Source: an uncultured Clostridia bacterium (lineage in GTDB: Bacteria > Bacillota > Clostridia > Oscillospirales > Ruminococcaceae). From it: DNA of 64,000 bases. The stretch lies in contig CANQCL010000003.1 in the NCBI GenBank assembly GCA_947589215.1, positions 1 through 64,000 on the forward strand, given 5' to 3'. This document shows positions 17,839-24,791 of the stretch, one piece after another (position 1 is the first letter of the stretch; each line of letters begins with the position of its first letter). The notes beneath the pieces were generated by a model, which worked only from the letters and a program-made list of their open reading frames with translations, was not told the DNA's origin and made no database searches. The translations under genes and the position numbers were made by a program.

Positions 17839-18321
17839 TTAATTACTCATCTTGTCCTTTTCTTTATCATATCTAGTTAATCCATTTATTTTTATTAGAT
17901 TAAAGAATAATTTTAATAGAATAAACATCAAATATAAAGATACGAAAACTAATCCTAACATTAAAGATGCAATAATATTATTAATCATCATTAATATACA
18001 TGTATACTTGTTGCATAAAAGTATAGATATTATAGATGTAATTATTGTAGCAAATGAAATTACTATGCTAATTTTATAATATGATAGCAAAACTCCTAAT
18101 TCTGTCTTAGACCTTAATTGTTTATCCTGCTTTTTAGCCATGTTTTTAATTACTTTATTTCCAAACAAAGTAGATAAGGCAGTAATATAGAATCCTAAAA
18201 TTATTGCTGTTATAGTTAATATATCACTTGCCATATTTTGAGGGTCTAATTTATATTTATATGATATAAACGAAACAATTACAAATGTCAATAAACATAT
18301 AACCTTGTGTTTTTTATACAT
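17839..18321 (-). CDS. Four-helix membrane protein, RexB-like partner (module A)
   Basis: A 160-residue integral membrane protein with four predicted helices: residues 8-22 (VICLLTFVIVSFISY), 35-53 (ILTITAIILGFYITALSTL), 82-103 and 108-140. It has basic loops (KKQDKQLRSK) and a charged C-terminus. Size and topology match lambda RexB (144 residues, four helices), but I cannot claim sequence homology. Its start overlaps the end of the soluble partner gene by 8 bases, with AAGGAA upstream. Helix 2 contains a GF-----S pattern also seen in the second module. Very AT-rich. Inferred role: membrane effector of an exclusion system. Confidence 0.6.
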   Translation of the reverse strand: MYKKHKVICLLTFVIVSFISYKYKLDPQNMASDILTITAIILGFYITALSTLFGNKVIKNMAKKQDKQLRSKTELGVLLSYYKISIVISFATIITSIISILLCNKYTCILMMINNIIASLMLGLVFVSLYLMFILLKLFFNLIKINGLTRYDKEKDKMSN

Positions 18322-19123
18322 AGTTTTTTTCCTTAAGTTTTTTTATAATTGCGTTTTTCACATCGTCCTCCCTATACATACCTGTTGTATTATCAGTATC
18401 TACTGCAATGTTTATTGACTCAATATAATTGTTTACATTTAACCGTTTTTCAATTTGATCATCATCATATCCGCAAACTACAATATTTTCTATTTGACTA
18501 TTTTTTTCTTCTTTTCCTATTTTACTCAAAAAATTATGTTTTATATTAGAAAATGGCTGTTTTCCATAGTCAATATTAATTCTTATGCTATTGGCATAAT
18601 CTAATCCATATATATTATTGACTGCATCGAATATACCATTATCTTTTCTAAACAATGTGTCTTTGGTTACAAATGAAATGCTTTTTAATGAACTAATTCC
18701 TTTGCTAAACTCTTCAATGTTTTTGTAGTAATTTTTAAATTCTACTTTCTTTTGTAATATATCACTTAAATAATATTTTAAATGCCCCTTTTTTTGCACA
18801 TTGGAAAGATATAAGACTTTAGCATCTAAAAAGTATATAAAGAAGAATTGTTTGTTCATTTCAATTTGATTTGTCAATCTAGCATTAGGTTCATCACATT
18901 GTTTATCTTCATTATATACCTTTTCATTGTGTAATTTTGAATTATTGAACTCAGCATAAATCCATAAATATTTATCCTCAGAATTATATTCAGTATGAAA
19001 ATTATAAATCCAATCATCAATTTTCATAATTTTGTTTATTGAATTATCAATAAATTCTAAATACTCTTCAGTAGGATCCTGATCATCAATTATTAATTGT
19101 AAATTTTTAAACTCTATTGACAT
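18314..19123 (-). CDS. Soluble RexA-like partner (module A), unknown family
   Basis: A 269-residue, cytosolic protein without known catalytic motifs. It has a strand-rich N-terminal part (DKYLWIYAEFNN, KQFFFIYFLDAKVLYLSN) and a C-terminal part with charged helices (DDVKNAIIKKLKEKNYV). The segment FFFIYFLDAKVLYLS is similar in pattern to FCLIDFKTGIVSYIG in module B. GTG at 19132 is in frame, but AAAGGTGAT precedes the ATG at 19123. It has its own promoter (19154-19182) and overlaps the membrane gene. Size and pairing are as for lambda RexA (279 residues). Confidence 0.55.
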   Translation of the reverse strand: MSIEFKNLQLIIDDQDPTEEYLEFIDNSINKIMKIDDWIYNFHTEYNSEDKYLWIYAEFNNSKLHNEKVYNEDKQCDEPNARLTNQIEMNKQFFFIYFLDAKVLYLSNVQKKGHLKYYLSDILQKKVEFKNYYKNIEEFSKGISSLKSISFVTKDTLFRKDNGIFDAVNNIYGLDYANSIRINIDYGKQPFSNIKHNFLSKIGKEEKNSQIENIVVCGYDDDQIEKRLNVNNYIESINIAVDTDNTTGMYREDDVKNAIIKKLKEKNYV

Positions 19124-19153
19124 AGTTATCACCTTTAAGTGTAATTATCTTTA

Positions 19154-19182
19154 ATAATACCACTTAAAGGAATATATTTCAA
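19154..19182 (-). promoter_or_regulatory. Sigma-A promoter for Rex-like module A
   Basis: On the minus strand TTGAAA (19182-19177) and TATTAT (19159-19154) are separated by exactly 17 bases, close to the vegetative consensus. The start codon at 19123 lies about 24 bases after the expected transcription start. This allows module A to be transcribed in the lysogen independently of late genes. Confidence 0.7.
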
Positions 19183-19250
19183 TAAATTATAATATAATTC
19201 TACATTATAGCCAAAACTACTCTTTTTTATCTGTTGATTTTAACAACTGG

Positions 19251-19322
19251 TTGCAGAAACAGGACTTGAACCTGTGACCTCCTGCTTATGAGGCAGGCGA
19301 GCTTCCGCTGCTCTATTCTGCA
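19251..19322 (-). tRNA. tRNA-Met (CAU anticodon), phage-encoded
   Basis: The minus strand folds into a perfect cloverleaf: acceptor TGCAGAA/TTCTGCA, D-arm GAGC/GCTC, anticodon stem CCTGC/GCAGG with loop CTCATAA (anticodon CAT) and T-arm ACAGG/CCTGT with TTCAAGT. The discriminator is A and CCA is encoded (19248-19250). It lies between the two Rex-like modules inside the prophage. CAU could also be a lysidine-modified tRNA-Ile; the sequence alone cannot decide. Confidence 0.92.
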
Positions 19323-19329
19323 ATATAGA

Positions 19330-19359
19330 AAGCACTTTCACGCATATGTGAAAGTGCTT
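19330..19359 (-). terminator. Perfect 12-bp hairpin between module B and tRNA
   Basis: AAGCACTTTCAC pairs perfectly with GTGAAAGTGCTT around a 6-base loop. On the minus strand TTTCTATATT follows, a weak T-run. It lies 16 bases after the membrane protein gene of module B and 7 bases before the tRNA. It may act as a terminator, or as a processing signal that frees the tRNA from a longer transcript. Confidence 0.6.
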
Positions 19360-19375
19360 GATAATCTAATAATTA

Positions 19376-19852
19376 TTATCCTTTTTTATTTTTATCATTT
19401 ATTCTTGGTAATAAAAATATTAATTGCTTAATACACCACGCAAAAAATACTAAACCTACTATTAATGTTGTTATCTCAACACTAATAATATTATTACGAA
19501 TTTTACAAAATTTATTAGAACATATTAAAAAAATAGCTATAACAATAGTAATTACATTTGATATCATTCCCACAAAAGCAGCGCGATATAGATTATCAAG
19601 ATAATGATTCTCCCATAATCGTTTTATTCGATCTTTATCAATAACAGAAATCAATATACTTATTCCAGTGAATAAAAATCCACCAATAGTCGCTGACATT
19701 GAAATTGCATTGTATTGAAAATTTTCTGATTTCAAGGTATCCTTTTCTAAATCAATTATAGAATATTTGATTAGTAATACAGAACCTATAATTGTAACTA
19801 TTATTAAAGATATTAATCTAATCCAATTACGCTTTTTTACTATTATTTTCAC
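19376..19852 (-). CDS. Four-helix membrane protein, RexB-like partner (module B)
   Basis: A 158-residue membrane protein with helices at about 11-29 (IRLISLIIVTIIGSVLLI), 49-69 (ISMSATIGGFLFTGISILIS), 89-110 and 125-148. The loop after helix 2 is charged (DKDRIKRLWENHY). It shares with module A the size, topology and the GGF/GF position in helix 2, though overall identity looks low. It starts with GTG 25 bases after the soluble partner stop; GAGGGA lies very close to the GTG. It is probably co-transcribed with the upstream gene. Role inferred as effector or channel. Confidence 0.58.
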   Translation of the reverse strand: MKIIVKKRNWIRLISLIIVTIIGSVLLIKYSIIDLEKDTLKSENFQYNAISMSATIGGFLFTGISILISVIDKDRIKRLWENHYLDNLYRAAFVGMISNVITIVIAIFLICSNKFCKIRNNIISVEITTLIVGLVFFAWCIKQLIFLLPRINDKNKKG

Positions 19853-19877
19853 TCCCTCACTCTTATTTATCAGTGTA

Positions 19878-20738
19878 TTATATATATCTCAACAAATCGT
19901 CTTTATTTGTATCATAAGTTGTTTTTAATACTTTTTTAAAATCTTCTTCAGCTAAGTTAATATGATTGTCTCCTCCAAGATTAACTTTTTTTGTAAAGCA
20001 ATAGTGTAATAGATTATATGGTTGTGAGTCCTCTTCAAAATCTTTTGCATTTACATTAATAGACTTAAGATTGTCACCGTGTTTTTCTTTTACAGAAGCT
20101 ACTATTTTTTTTATAGCATTTCCACTACTAAAAATATTTTTATTTCTAGTGCCTTGTATATCATATGAAGCAGTTATAGTTTTAATATTTTGCAACTCAT
20201 CAAAGTCTTTTGGTAACAAGCCAATGTCATTACTTAAAACGTCATCACTAGGAACTGCATAAGTAATAACAAGTTTGCTAATTATATTTTTACGTGTAAT
20301 AATTTCAATAATATCATTTGTTAATATTGACGCTAAGACAGTATATATATTTTTTTCTTTTATTAAAATATTATTAAACAATGATCGAATTGCCGAAATT
20401 TTTGGTGCCCCATTAATACCTATGTAGCTTACGATTCCAGTTTTAAAATCTATTAAACAAAAAGTAAATAGTTCCAATAGCTGTGTTTTAGTCATAGGTA
20501 CTTTTTCAGTTTCTAATGTTTTTTCATCTTTAAGTGCAACAGTATTAGCGTAGTTTTGTTGCCCAATTTTGAGAAAAGCCATATGGTTATCATATTCTAT
20601 TACTTCTATTACAAACTTACTTCTTGCAGTATCTACATCAATAGCTTTATTATTATTTTCTAAAGTAATCATTCTATTTTTGTAAATATATGCAAACGCT
20701 TCCTCAATTTTATCATTTGAAAGTATTTCTTTTTTCAA
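19878..20738 (-). CDS. Soluble RexA-like partner (module B), N-terminus possibly frameshifted
   Basis: As an intact frame this begins at a TTG (20738) with no ribosome site and has 286 residues. The central region HMAFLKIGQQNYANTVAL and FCLIDFKTGIVSYIGINGA is beta-rich, then helices and TVLASILTNDIIEIITRK, and ends LLRYI. The same frame is open upstream to about 20856, and an ATG at 20815 with GGGG 8 bases before it reads MASIK... one base out of frame; a -1 shift at AAAA (20804-20801) would give a 312-residue product MASIKTKGYFYRISLEKH... The gene precedes a four-helix membrane gene. No known family recognised. Confidence 0.55.
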   Translation of the reverse strand: MKKEILSNDKIEEAFAYIYKNRMITLENNNKAIDVDTARSKFVIEVIEYDNHMAFLKIGQQNYANTVALKDEKTLETEKVPMTKTQLLELFTFCLIDFKTGIVSYIGINGAPKISAIRSLFNNILIKEKNIYTVLASILTNDIIEIITRKNIISKLVITYAVPSDDVLSNDIGLLPKDFDELQNIKTITASYDIQGTRNKNIFSSGNAIKKIVASVKEKHGDNLKSINVNAKDFEEDSQPYNLLHYCFTKKVNLGGDNHINLAEEDFKKVLKTTYDTNKDDLLRYI

Positions 20739-20840
20739 AGTATTTTTTTTCTTAATATCAATATGTTTTTCTAAAGAAATCCTATAAAAGTAACCTTTCG
20801 TTTTATACTTGCCATAATTTATTCCCCAATCATAATTTAT

Positions 20841-20868
20841 AGTATAATACTAACATATGATTTTACAA
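20841..20868 (-). promoter_or_regulatory. Probable promoter for Rex-like module B
   Basis: TTGTAA (20868-20863) and TATACT (20846-20841) with a 16-base spacer on the minus strand, directly upstream of the ATG at 20815 with its GGGG site. The spacing is slightly short and the -35 box imperfect, so this is weaker than the module A promoter. Confidence 0.5.
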
Positions 20869-20942
20869 TCTTCAACAAAATAATTTAAAGTTTGTATATT
20901 TAAATAAAAATGGAAACACTAATTTGTAAATATTAAACAAAC

Positions 20943-20969
20943 AAAAGGCAACTCTAAAGCTGCCTTTTT
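20943..20969 (-). terminator. Intrinsic terminator upstream of Rex-like module B
   Basis: AAAAGGCA and TGCCTTTTT form a stem around a 10-base loop. On the minus strand the hairpin ends in TTTTG TTTG, so it ends transcription of the early region (21071 and upstream genes). It can also read as terminator on the plus strand. It isolates the cargo segment from the early operon. Confidence 0.7.
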
Positions 20970-21033
20970 AGAAAATATACAGGGATTGGGGTACCCGTAC
21001 ACTTTCCTCATTTTAATTTTAGCATACTGATTT

Positions 21034-21066
21034 GTAACATGTGTAACATTTGTAACATTAGTAACA
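21034..21066. repeat. Four GTAACA repeats with 9-bp period
   Basis: GTAACA occurs at 21034, 21043, 21052 and 21061, separated by exactly 9 bases, with partially conserved spacers (TGT, TTT, TTA, CAT). The array lies just after the stop of the 134-codon gene and is noncoding on both strands. Such regular arrays may be protein-binding sites. Confidence 0.75.
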
Positions 21067-21070
21067 CATT

Positions 21071-21475
21071 TTAATATTTTTTTATATAACGTTTTAAAGC
21101 CATTTTTAATAGGCTTGACGTTGCCCCTTGACCTATCTCATCAACAACTGACTCCCATGTGGGTTTATCCTCTCCGTCCTCAATAGGGTTTATGTAATAT
21201 AGCTTCACAGCCTTTTTAAGTTTGTAATCCGATATGCTTTCAACAAACTGATCTATGCTGTCTCTCTGTTTCTTTCTCTCAGCCAACCTTGCGAGCTTAG
21301 CTACAGTACCGCCGTCAGACTTGTACCCCTCAATATGAACATTATGGTTCTTATGAGGAAAACGTGTTGCTGACTGTACTGTATCACCCACATAATGATT
21401 TACATTCAAATCATCTTCTAAATCTTGAATTTCAGCACAAATATTACGGTACTGCTTAAGCTCAGCTATCTTCAT
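21071..21475 (-). CDS. Small phage regulator with sigma-4-like C-terminus
   Basis: A 134-residue protein, MKIAELKQYRNICAEIQDLEDDL... The C-terminal region (AVKLYYINPIEDGEDKPTWE, SVVDEIGQGATSSLLKMALK) has the shape of a sigma-70 region-4 helix-turn-helix as in DUF1492 proteins of Firmicute phages, which often lie upstream of packaging genes and control late transcription. No direct evidence for activity. It may be the remaining regulator next to the decayed sigma gene. Confidence 0.55.
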   Translation of the reverse strand: MKIAELKQYRNICAEIQDLEDDLNVNHYVGDTVQSATRFPHKNHNVHIEGYKSDGGTVAKLARLAERKKQRDSIDQFVESISDYKLKKAVKLYYINPIEDGEDKPTWESVVDEIGQGATSSLLKMALKRYIKKY

Positions 21476-21511
21476 AGTTTCTCCCTTCTTGTTTAAATTC
21501 TTTTGAATTGA

Positions 21512-21836
21512 CTAATTAACAACACTTTCTCTATAAAGCATTAGAATCTTGGCGTTTTTTCTTAGCTTTCTTATAGCTTTAGATTTTATCTGCCTTACAT
21601 ACTCACGACTTACATTCATTTGCTTGCCAATTTGCTCTAAGGTCATATTTTTAAAGAAATAGCGTAATATAACACTCCTATACGGTTCATCTAGTCCTGC
21701 TACTGCTTAACGGATTATACGCCTATCATAATCAAGCTCTATTATACAACAGTTTTTTCACACGCTCCCAAAGTACAGGTTTTAAATCGTCACTGTCTCC
21801 CTCTTTAATGAATTTAGCAAGCTGTTCGTTTGTCAA
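21512..21836 (-). pseudogene. Decayed sigma-70-like regulator
   Basis: Translating through interruptions, the region begins at TTG 21836 (GAGGG upstream) with LTNEQLAKFIKEGDSDDLKP and VLWERVKKLLYNRA, then stops at TGA. A shifted frame continues with IELDYDRRIIR, a TAA, then AVAGLDEPYRSVILRYF, MTLEQIGKQMNVSREYVRQI and KSKAIRKLRKN, a clear sigma region-4 helix-turn-helix. The middle (region 2/3) is missing. So the gene has a frameshift, a nonsense codon and an internal deletion. The region-4 part has an ATG and could still make a 40-residue fragment, which is doubtful. Confidence 0.6.
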
Positions 21837-21854
21837 TTTATCTTACCCTCGCTT

Positions 21855-22664
21855 TTAATGCCTGTAGTTTTTCTTACTGTTTTTAGATATAGTTAGCAGG
21901 TATTCTCCTGTAAGCTCTTTAATGCGTGAGCCTGTTGCTTCATCAAATTCAATTACATCTGATAAAGCCCATTCGGATGATATAACAGTGATTAACTTAT
22001 TGATGTACCTATAATTTAATATCTCAAATGCAATATTAATATCTGCACTTGAAGGTGGCTTTTTGTTTGGAGTTTTCAGAAAATCGTCTATGTATAAAAC
22101 TTCTGCTTTCTTTAATTCGCTGATTTGTTTATCGTAGCCCTCAGTATTCATTAATCCTTTAAGCTCCGCCGTTTTGTCTTTCCATAGCATATAAAGACCA
22201 TCTTTGCCTTGTTTAAACAAGGATATTGTAATAGCCGTACAGATATGTGTTTTACCACTGCCAACCTGTCCGCCTATATAAAACCATTTATCTGTATTGT
22301 CTTTTACAAAAGCTATTGCTTTATTCTTTATGTATTCCTGCCAAGTAGTAGAGGTTTCAAAACTGTCAAATGTCAGCTTTTTCATTACACTGCTTAAACC
22401 GCTTTTTTCTATTGCCCATAAACTTTTGCGTATCTTCATACAACGGCATGGACGCATAACCATTTCATAATATCCATTATCTTCATACAAACGGGCAAAA
22501 TTACCTCGATTATTACATTCAGGACAATCATAGCCTTCCAATCCGCCTTTTGTTTTATTATACTGATCAACTCTACGTTGTTCATGATCCTTAGGACTAT
22601 AGGACTGTGCCATTCCATTCGTTGTTATCCTCAGATTGTTTATCATCTCTGATATTACCTGCAT
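21855..22664 (-). CDS. DnaC/IstB-type helicase loader
   Basis: A 269-residue AAA+ ATPase that would load the replicative helicase on the phage origin. Walker A is GGQVGSGKTH at about residues 130-139 and Walker B is EVLYIDDF near 190. A zinc-like cluster CPEC...CRCMK is at residues 47-78, as in DnaI/DnaC-type phage loaders. Strong ribosome site (GGAGG) upstream. It follows and overlaps the initiator gene, the standard replication pair. Confidence 0.88.
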   Translation of the reverse strand: MQVISEMINNLRITTNGMAQSYSPKDHEQRRVDQYNKTKGGLEGYDCPECNNRGNFARLYEDNGYYEMVMRPCRCMKIRKSLWAIEKSGLSSVMKKLTFDSFETSTTWQEYIKNKAIAFVKDNTDKWFYIGGQVGSGKTHICTAITISLFKQGKDGLYMLWKDKTAELKGLMNTEGYDKQISELKKAEVLYIDDFLKTPNKKPPSSADINIAFEILNYRYINKLITVISSEWALSDVIEFDEATGSRIKELTGEYLLTISKNSKKNYRH

Positions 22665-23337
22665 TGTTATTTACCTCCTCTTTCAGTGGATAAACTGACT
22701 TCCAACCATTGAGAATTGATTGATTTAAGATTTCTATTTTTGTTTCTTCAGATTCTGTAAGTCTATCGAGTTTGTTCAATAACAATGTAATTGCATATTC
22801 ACTCATTGGATTTTTTATGTTTTTTCTGAAATCAATAAACTTAAATATAACTTGTCTCAATTGTTCATTATCAGAATAATCAAAAACTTTTCTTTTTATA
22901 TTTTCTTTTTTATTATTAACTGTATTATTAATATCTGTATTATTATAGGTCAAATTTTTTTGACTAGGGGTAGTCAAATTTTTTTGACTAGGGGTGGTCA
23001 AATTTTTTTGACTAGGAGTGGTACAATTATCATTTATTGGTTTAATCTGAATATCACAAATGAAAATTTTTCTTTTCTTTACAATTTTTGTACCACCTTC
23101 ATATTGTATTGAAGTTTTTATGTACCCACCTTTGATAAGTGAATTAATCCAATTTATTACTGTCTGTTTACTAACTTGATACAATTCTGCAAAATATGAA
23201 TTATTCGCCCAACAGTAGCCTTTTTCATTGCATAGAGCAGTTATCTCTCCATACAAAACTTTTGCCATTGTCGTAAGATTTTTATCATACCTTACTGTTG
23301 CAGGAATTACAGCATAATAATTCTTGTTGCTTTCCAT
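22597..23337 (-). CDS. Replication initiator, winged-helix/DnaD-like, with in-gene iterons
   Basis: A 246-residue protein. The N-terminal residues 10-85 are a winged helix (ATVRYDKNLTTMAKVLYGEI, LYQVSKQTVINWINSLIKGG) as in phage replisome organisers. The central linker contains three copies of TTPSQKNL, encoded by three 24-bp DNA repeats, then a low-complexity N/K/T-rich stretch and a C-terminal helical domain (EYAITLLLNKLDRLTESEE) resembling DnaD-like or DnaB-loading domains. As in lambda O, the repeats in the gene are probably the origin. It overlaps the loader by 68 bases. Confidence 0.82.
   Translation of the reverse strand: MESNKNYYAVIPATVRYDKNLTTMAKVLYGEITALCNEKGYCWANNSYFAELYQVSKQTVINWINSLIKGGYIKTSIQYEGGTKIVKKRKIFICDIQIKPINDNCTTPSQKNLTTPSQKNLTTPSQKNLTYNNTDINNTVNNKKENIKRKVFDYSDNEQLRQVIFKFIDFRKNIKNPMSEYAITLLLNKLDRLTESEETKIEILNQSILNGWKSVYPLKEEVNNNAGNIRDDKQSEDNNEWNGTVL
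22949..23020. repeat. Three 24-bp iterons, candidate phage replication origin
   Basis: Three tandem copies of a 24-mer starting at 22949, 22973 and 22997 differ at only two positions. Each contains the interrupted palindrome GTCAAA-TTTT-TTTGAC. They lie in the linker-coding part of the initiator gene and are flanked on the left (about 22860-22948) by extremely AT-rich DNA, which could be the unwinding element. Confidence 0.8.
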
Positions 23338-23369
23338 TGTTTTTCTTTTTACTTCTCAATTCTCAAATT

Positions 23370-23798
23370 TTATAATTCACCGATGTCTTCTAATGACTTT
23401 TTAATTTCGTATGTATAGTCAAGAGCAATGTTTATAAAAGTGAACAACCTATCATATTCTGATAATAACCGTTGTGCAGCTTTTCTCCCATTTGTATCTG
23501 TTTCAGACATATTTGAAAGGCAAGCAGCTCCATGAAATTGAGATTTATCTATGTCATATATAGCAAAATCATTCCATAAATTATTTAATAATGTATGTGC
23601 CTTTTCAATATTCACATCTATGTCCAAAAGCAAACTTGCACATTTAAAATATTTATCCTTATAATCAATAGTTTCCTCTTGACAACCTTCGTTTTTTGTG
23701 TTATCATTTTTAATAGAAAAGTTTTTGTTTGAGCTTGTTACCGCTTCTTGAGGTGCAGGCTCTTTTTCTTTTGTTTCCAGTACAGTTTGTTTAATCAT
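23370..23798 (-). CDS. Hypothetical phage early protein
   Basis: A 142-residue soluble protein, MIKQTVLETKEKEPAPQEAV..., with a low-complexity N-terminal half (N, K, T, E) and a helical C-terminal half (HTLLNNLWNDFAIYDIDKSQ, RLFTFINIALDYTYEIKKSL). GGGAGGA precedes the ATG at 23798; an earlier ATG at 23813 lacks a site. I do not recognise a family. It lies in the early operon upstream of the initiator gene. Confidence 0.6.
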   Translation of the reverse strand: MIKQTVLETKEKEPAPQEAVTSSNKNFSIKNDNTKNEGCQEETIDYKDKYFKCASLLLDIDVNIEKAHTLLNNLWNDFAIYDIDKSQFHGAACLSNMSETDTNGRKAAQRLLSEYDRLFTFINIALDYTYEIKKSLEDIGEL

Positions 23799-23988
23799 TT
23801 TTATTCCTCCCATTACTAAATACAGTTATATGCGCCCTTTTTGCAGATAAAAAATTTTGTTCAGCCAAAAAATATGCTCTGCCGATTATTTCACCTTGTT
23901 GTGTAGGTGTAAGTCTATTAAAGGCATCAAGTAATCTTTTTTGTTGATAATCATTTGATTTTTTATCAAAAACATCGCAACAGATCAT
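23791..23988 (-). CDS. Small hypothetical protein, repressor-helix-like
   Basis: A 65-residue protein starting MICCDVFDKKSNDYQ. The middle (LLDAFNRLTPTQQGEIIGRA, YFLAEQN) resembles the linker helix following the helix-turn-helix in XRE repressors, where LDEHGQ-like segments occur, but no DNA-binding domain is present. Start and upstream stop overlap as ATGA, so it is coupled to the small membrane protein gene. Confidence 0.5.
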   Translation of the reverse strand: MICCDVFDKKSNDYQQKRLLDAFNRLTPTQQGEIIGRAYFLAEQNFLSAKRAHITVFSNGRNKND

Positions 23989-24197
23989 TCCTCTACCTCC
24001 ATTCCTTTTACTTCAATGCTCTTTTCTTTCTCCTCGCCCTCAAGCAGAGGTCTTAGCTCCTGCTCCTTGATAGGTATTGCGAAATAATCTGCCCAGCGTA
24101 TTAGTGTCTTTGGAAAGAATACATACAAGGTCATTATTATGCTGTAGAAGATTAATACGACTAAACCTATCATCGCTATCGCTATCTTTGTTTCCAT
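23985..24197 (-). CDS. Small single-pass membrane protein
   Basis: A 70-residue protein with one membrane helix at residues 5-28 (IAIAMIGLVVLIFYSIIMTL) and an acidic cytosolic tail (EEKEKSIEVKGMEVEE). Similar short proteins are frequent in early regions of Firmicute prophages; function unknown. It is part of the early operon with ATGA coupling to the next gene. Confidence 0.6.
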   Translation of the reverse strand: METKIAIAMIGLVVLIFYSIIMTLYVFFPKTLIRWADYFAIPIKEQELRPLLEGEEKEKSIEVKGMEVEE

Positions 24198-24209
24198 TTT
24201 TTCAACTCC

Positions 24210-24479
24210 TTATGTTTCCATTCCTAGTCTTTGCAGCTTTTTTAAACGGGCTTCTAAATCAGTAATGTTTAATCCCCATACTTCAAATGCTACTTCAGTA
24301 TTTACGCTATGCGGTAACCAGACCTTTACTCCTTTTTCTGCCATTACCTTTCTGACCTCGTTTTTCATCTGCAGTGCCTTAGTTCCTTTTACTGAAAACA
24401 GCTCCATGATTTCATTTGTGCCTATTTCAGGCTTTGTGTAGTAAATCTGAACCGCTGTTTTTATATCAGGATTTTTCAT
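24210..24479 (-). CDS. Phage early HTH-like protein
   Basis: An 89-residue protein, MKNPDIKTAVQIYYTKPEI..., with a helix-turn-helix-like segment (IGTNEIMELFSVKGTKALQM) and a C-terminal VWGLNITDLEARLKKLQRLG helix. GGAGGTGAT precedes the ATG at 24479; an in-frame GTG lies within this site. It resembles small DNA-binding proteins next to cro genes in clostridial phages, but family is unknown. Confidence 0.55.
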   Translation of the reverse strand: MKNPDIKTAVQIYYTKPEIGTNEIMELFSVKGTKALQMKNEVRKVMAEKGVKVWLPHSVNTEVAFEVWGLNITDLEARLKKLQRLGMET

Positions 24480-24517
24480 TTTTATCACCTCCTATGCTCA
24501 TTGACTTCTTGTTTTCT

Positions 24518-24733
24518 TTATGCAGAAACATCTCTAGTAAGATAGTCCAAAGTGCAATTTAATATTTCTGCACACTTCAATAATTTAGTGCTAGGAAGTT
24601 CTCCTTTTGACTGCCAATGAGTATAAGTTCTTCTTTCTACACCAAGAAGTTTACAAAATTCATCTTTTGACATTCCACGTCTGCGTATTTCACCATTAAT
24701 ATTATCAAGGATTGTCATTTTGTTTTTACTCAT
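24518..24733 (-). CDS. Cro-like XRE regulator
   Basis: A 71-residue helix-turn-helix protein: MSKNKMTILDNINGEIRRR, GMSKDEFCKLLGVERRTYTH, WQSKGELPSTKLLKCAEILN. It is the first gene of the rightward-to-left early operon, driven by the strong promoter at 24792-24820 and divergent from the S24 repressor. GGGGGTGAAAAT precedes the ATG at 24733. Probably the lytic-switch regulator (Cro role). Confidence 0.82.
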   Translation of the reverse strand: MSKNKMTILDNINGEIRRRGMSKDEFCKLLGVERRTYTHWQSKGELPSTKLLKCAEILNCTLDYLTRDVSA

Positions 24734-24791
24734 ATTTTCACCCCCTTTTTGTTTCATGCTACTTTTGCAACCCGTTTTGGGTGGTGTCTAT

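Noticed and set aside
22949-23020. CRISPR array
   Set aside because: Repeats are directly tandem without spacers and lie in-frame in a replication gene; no cas genes nearby.
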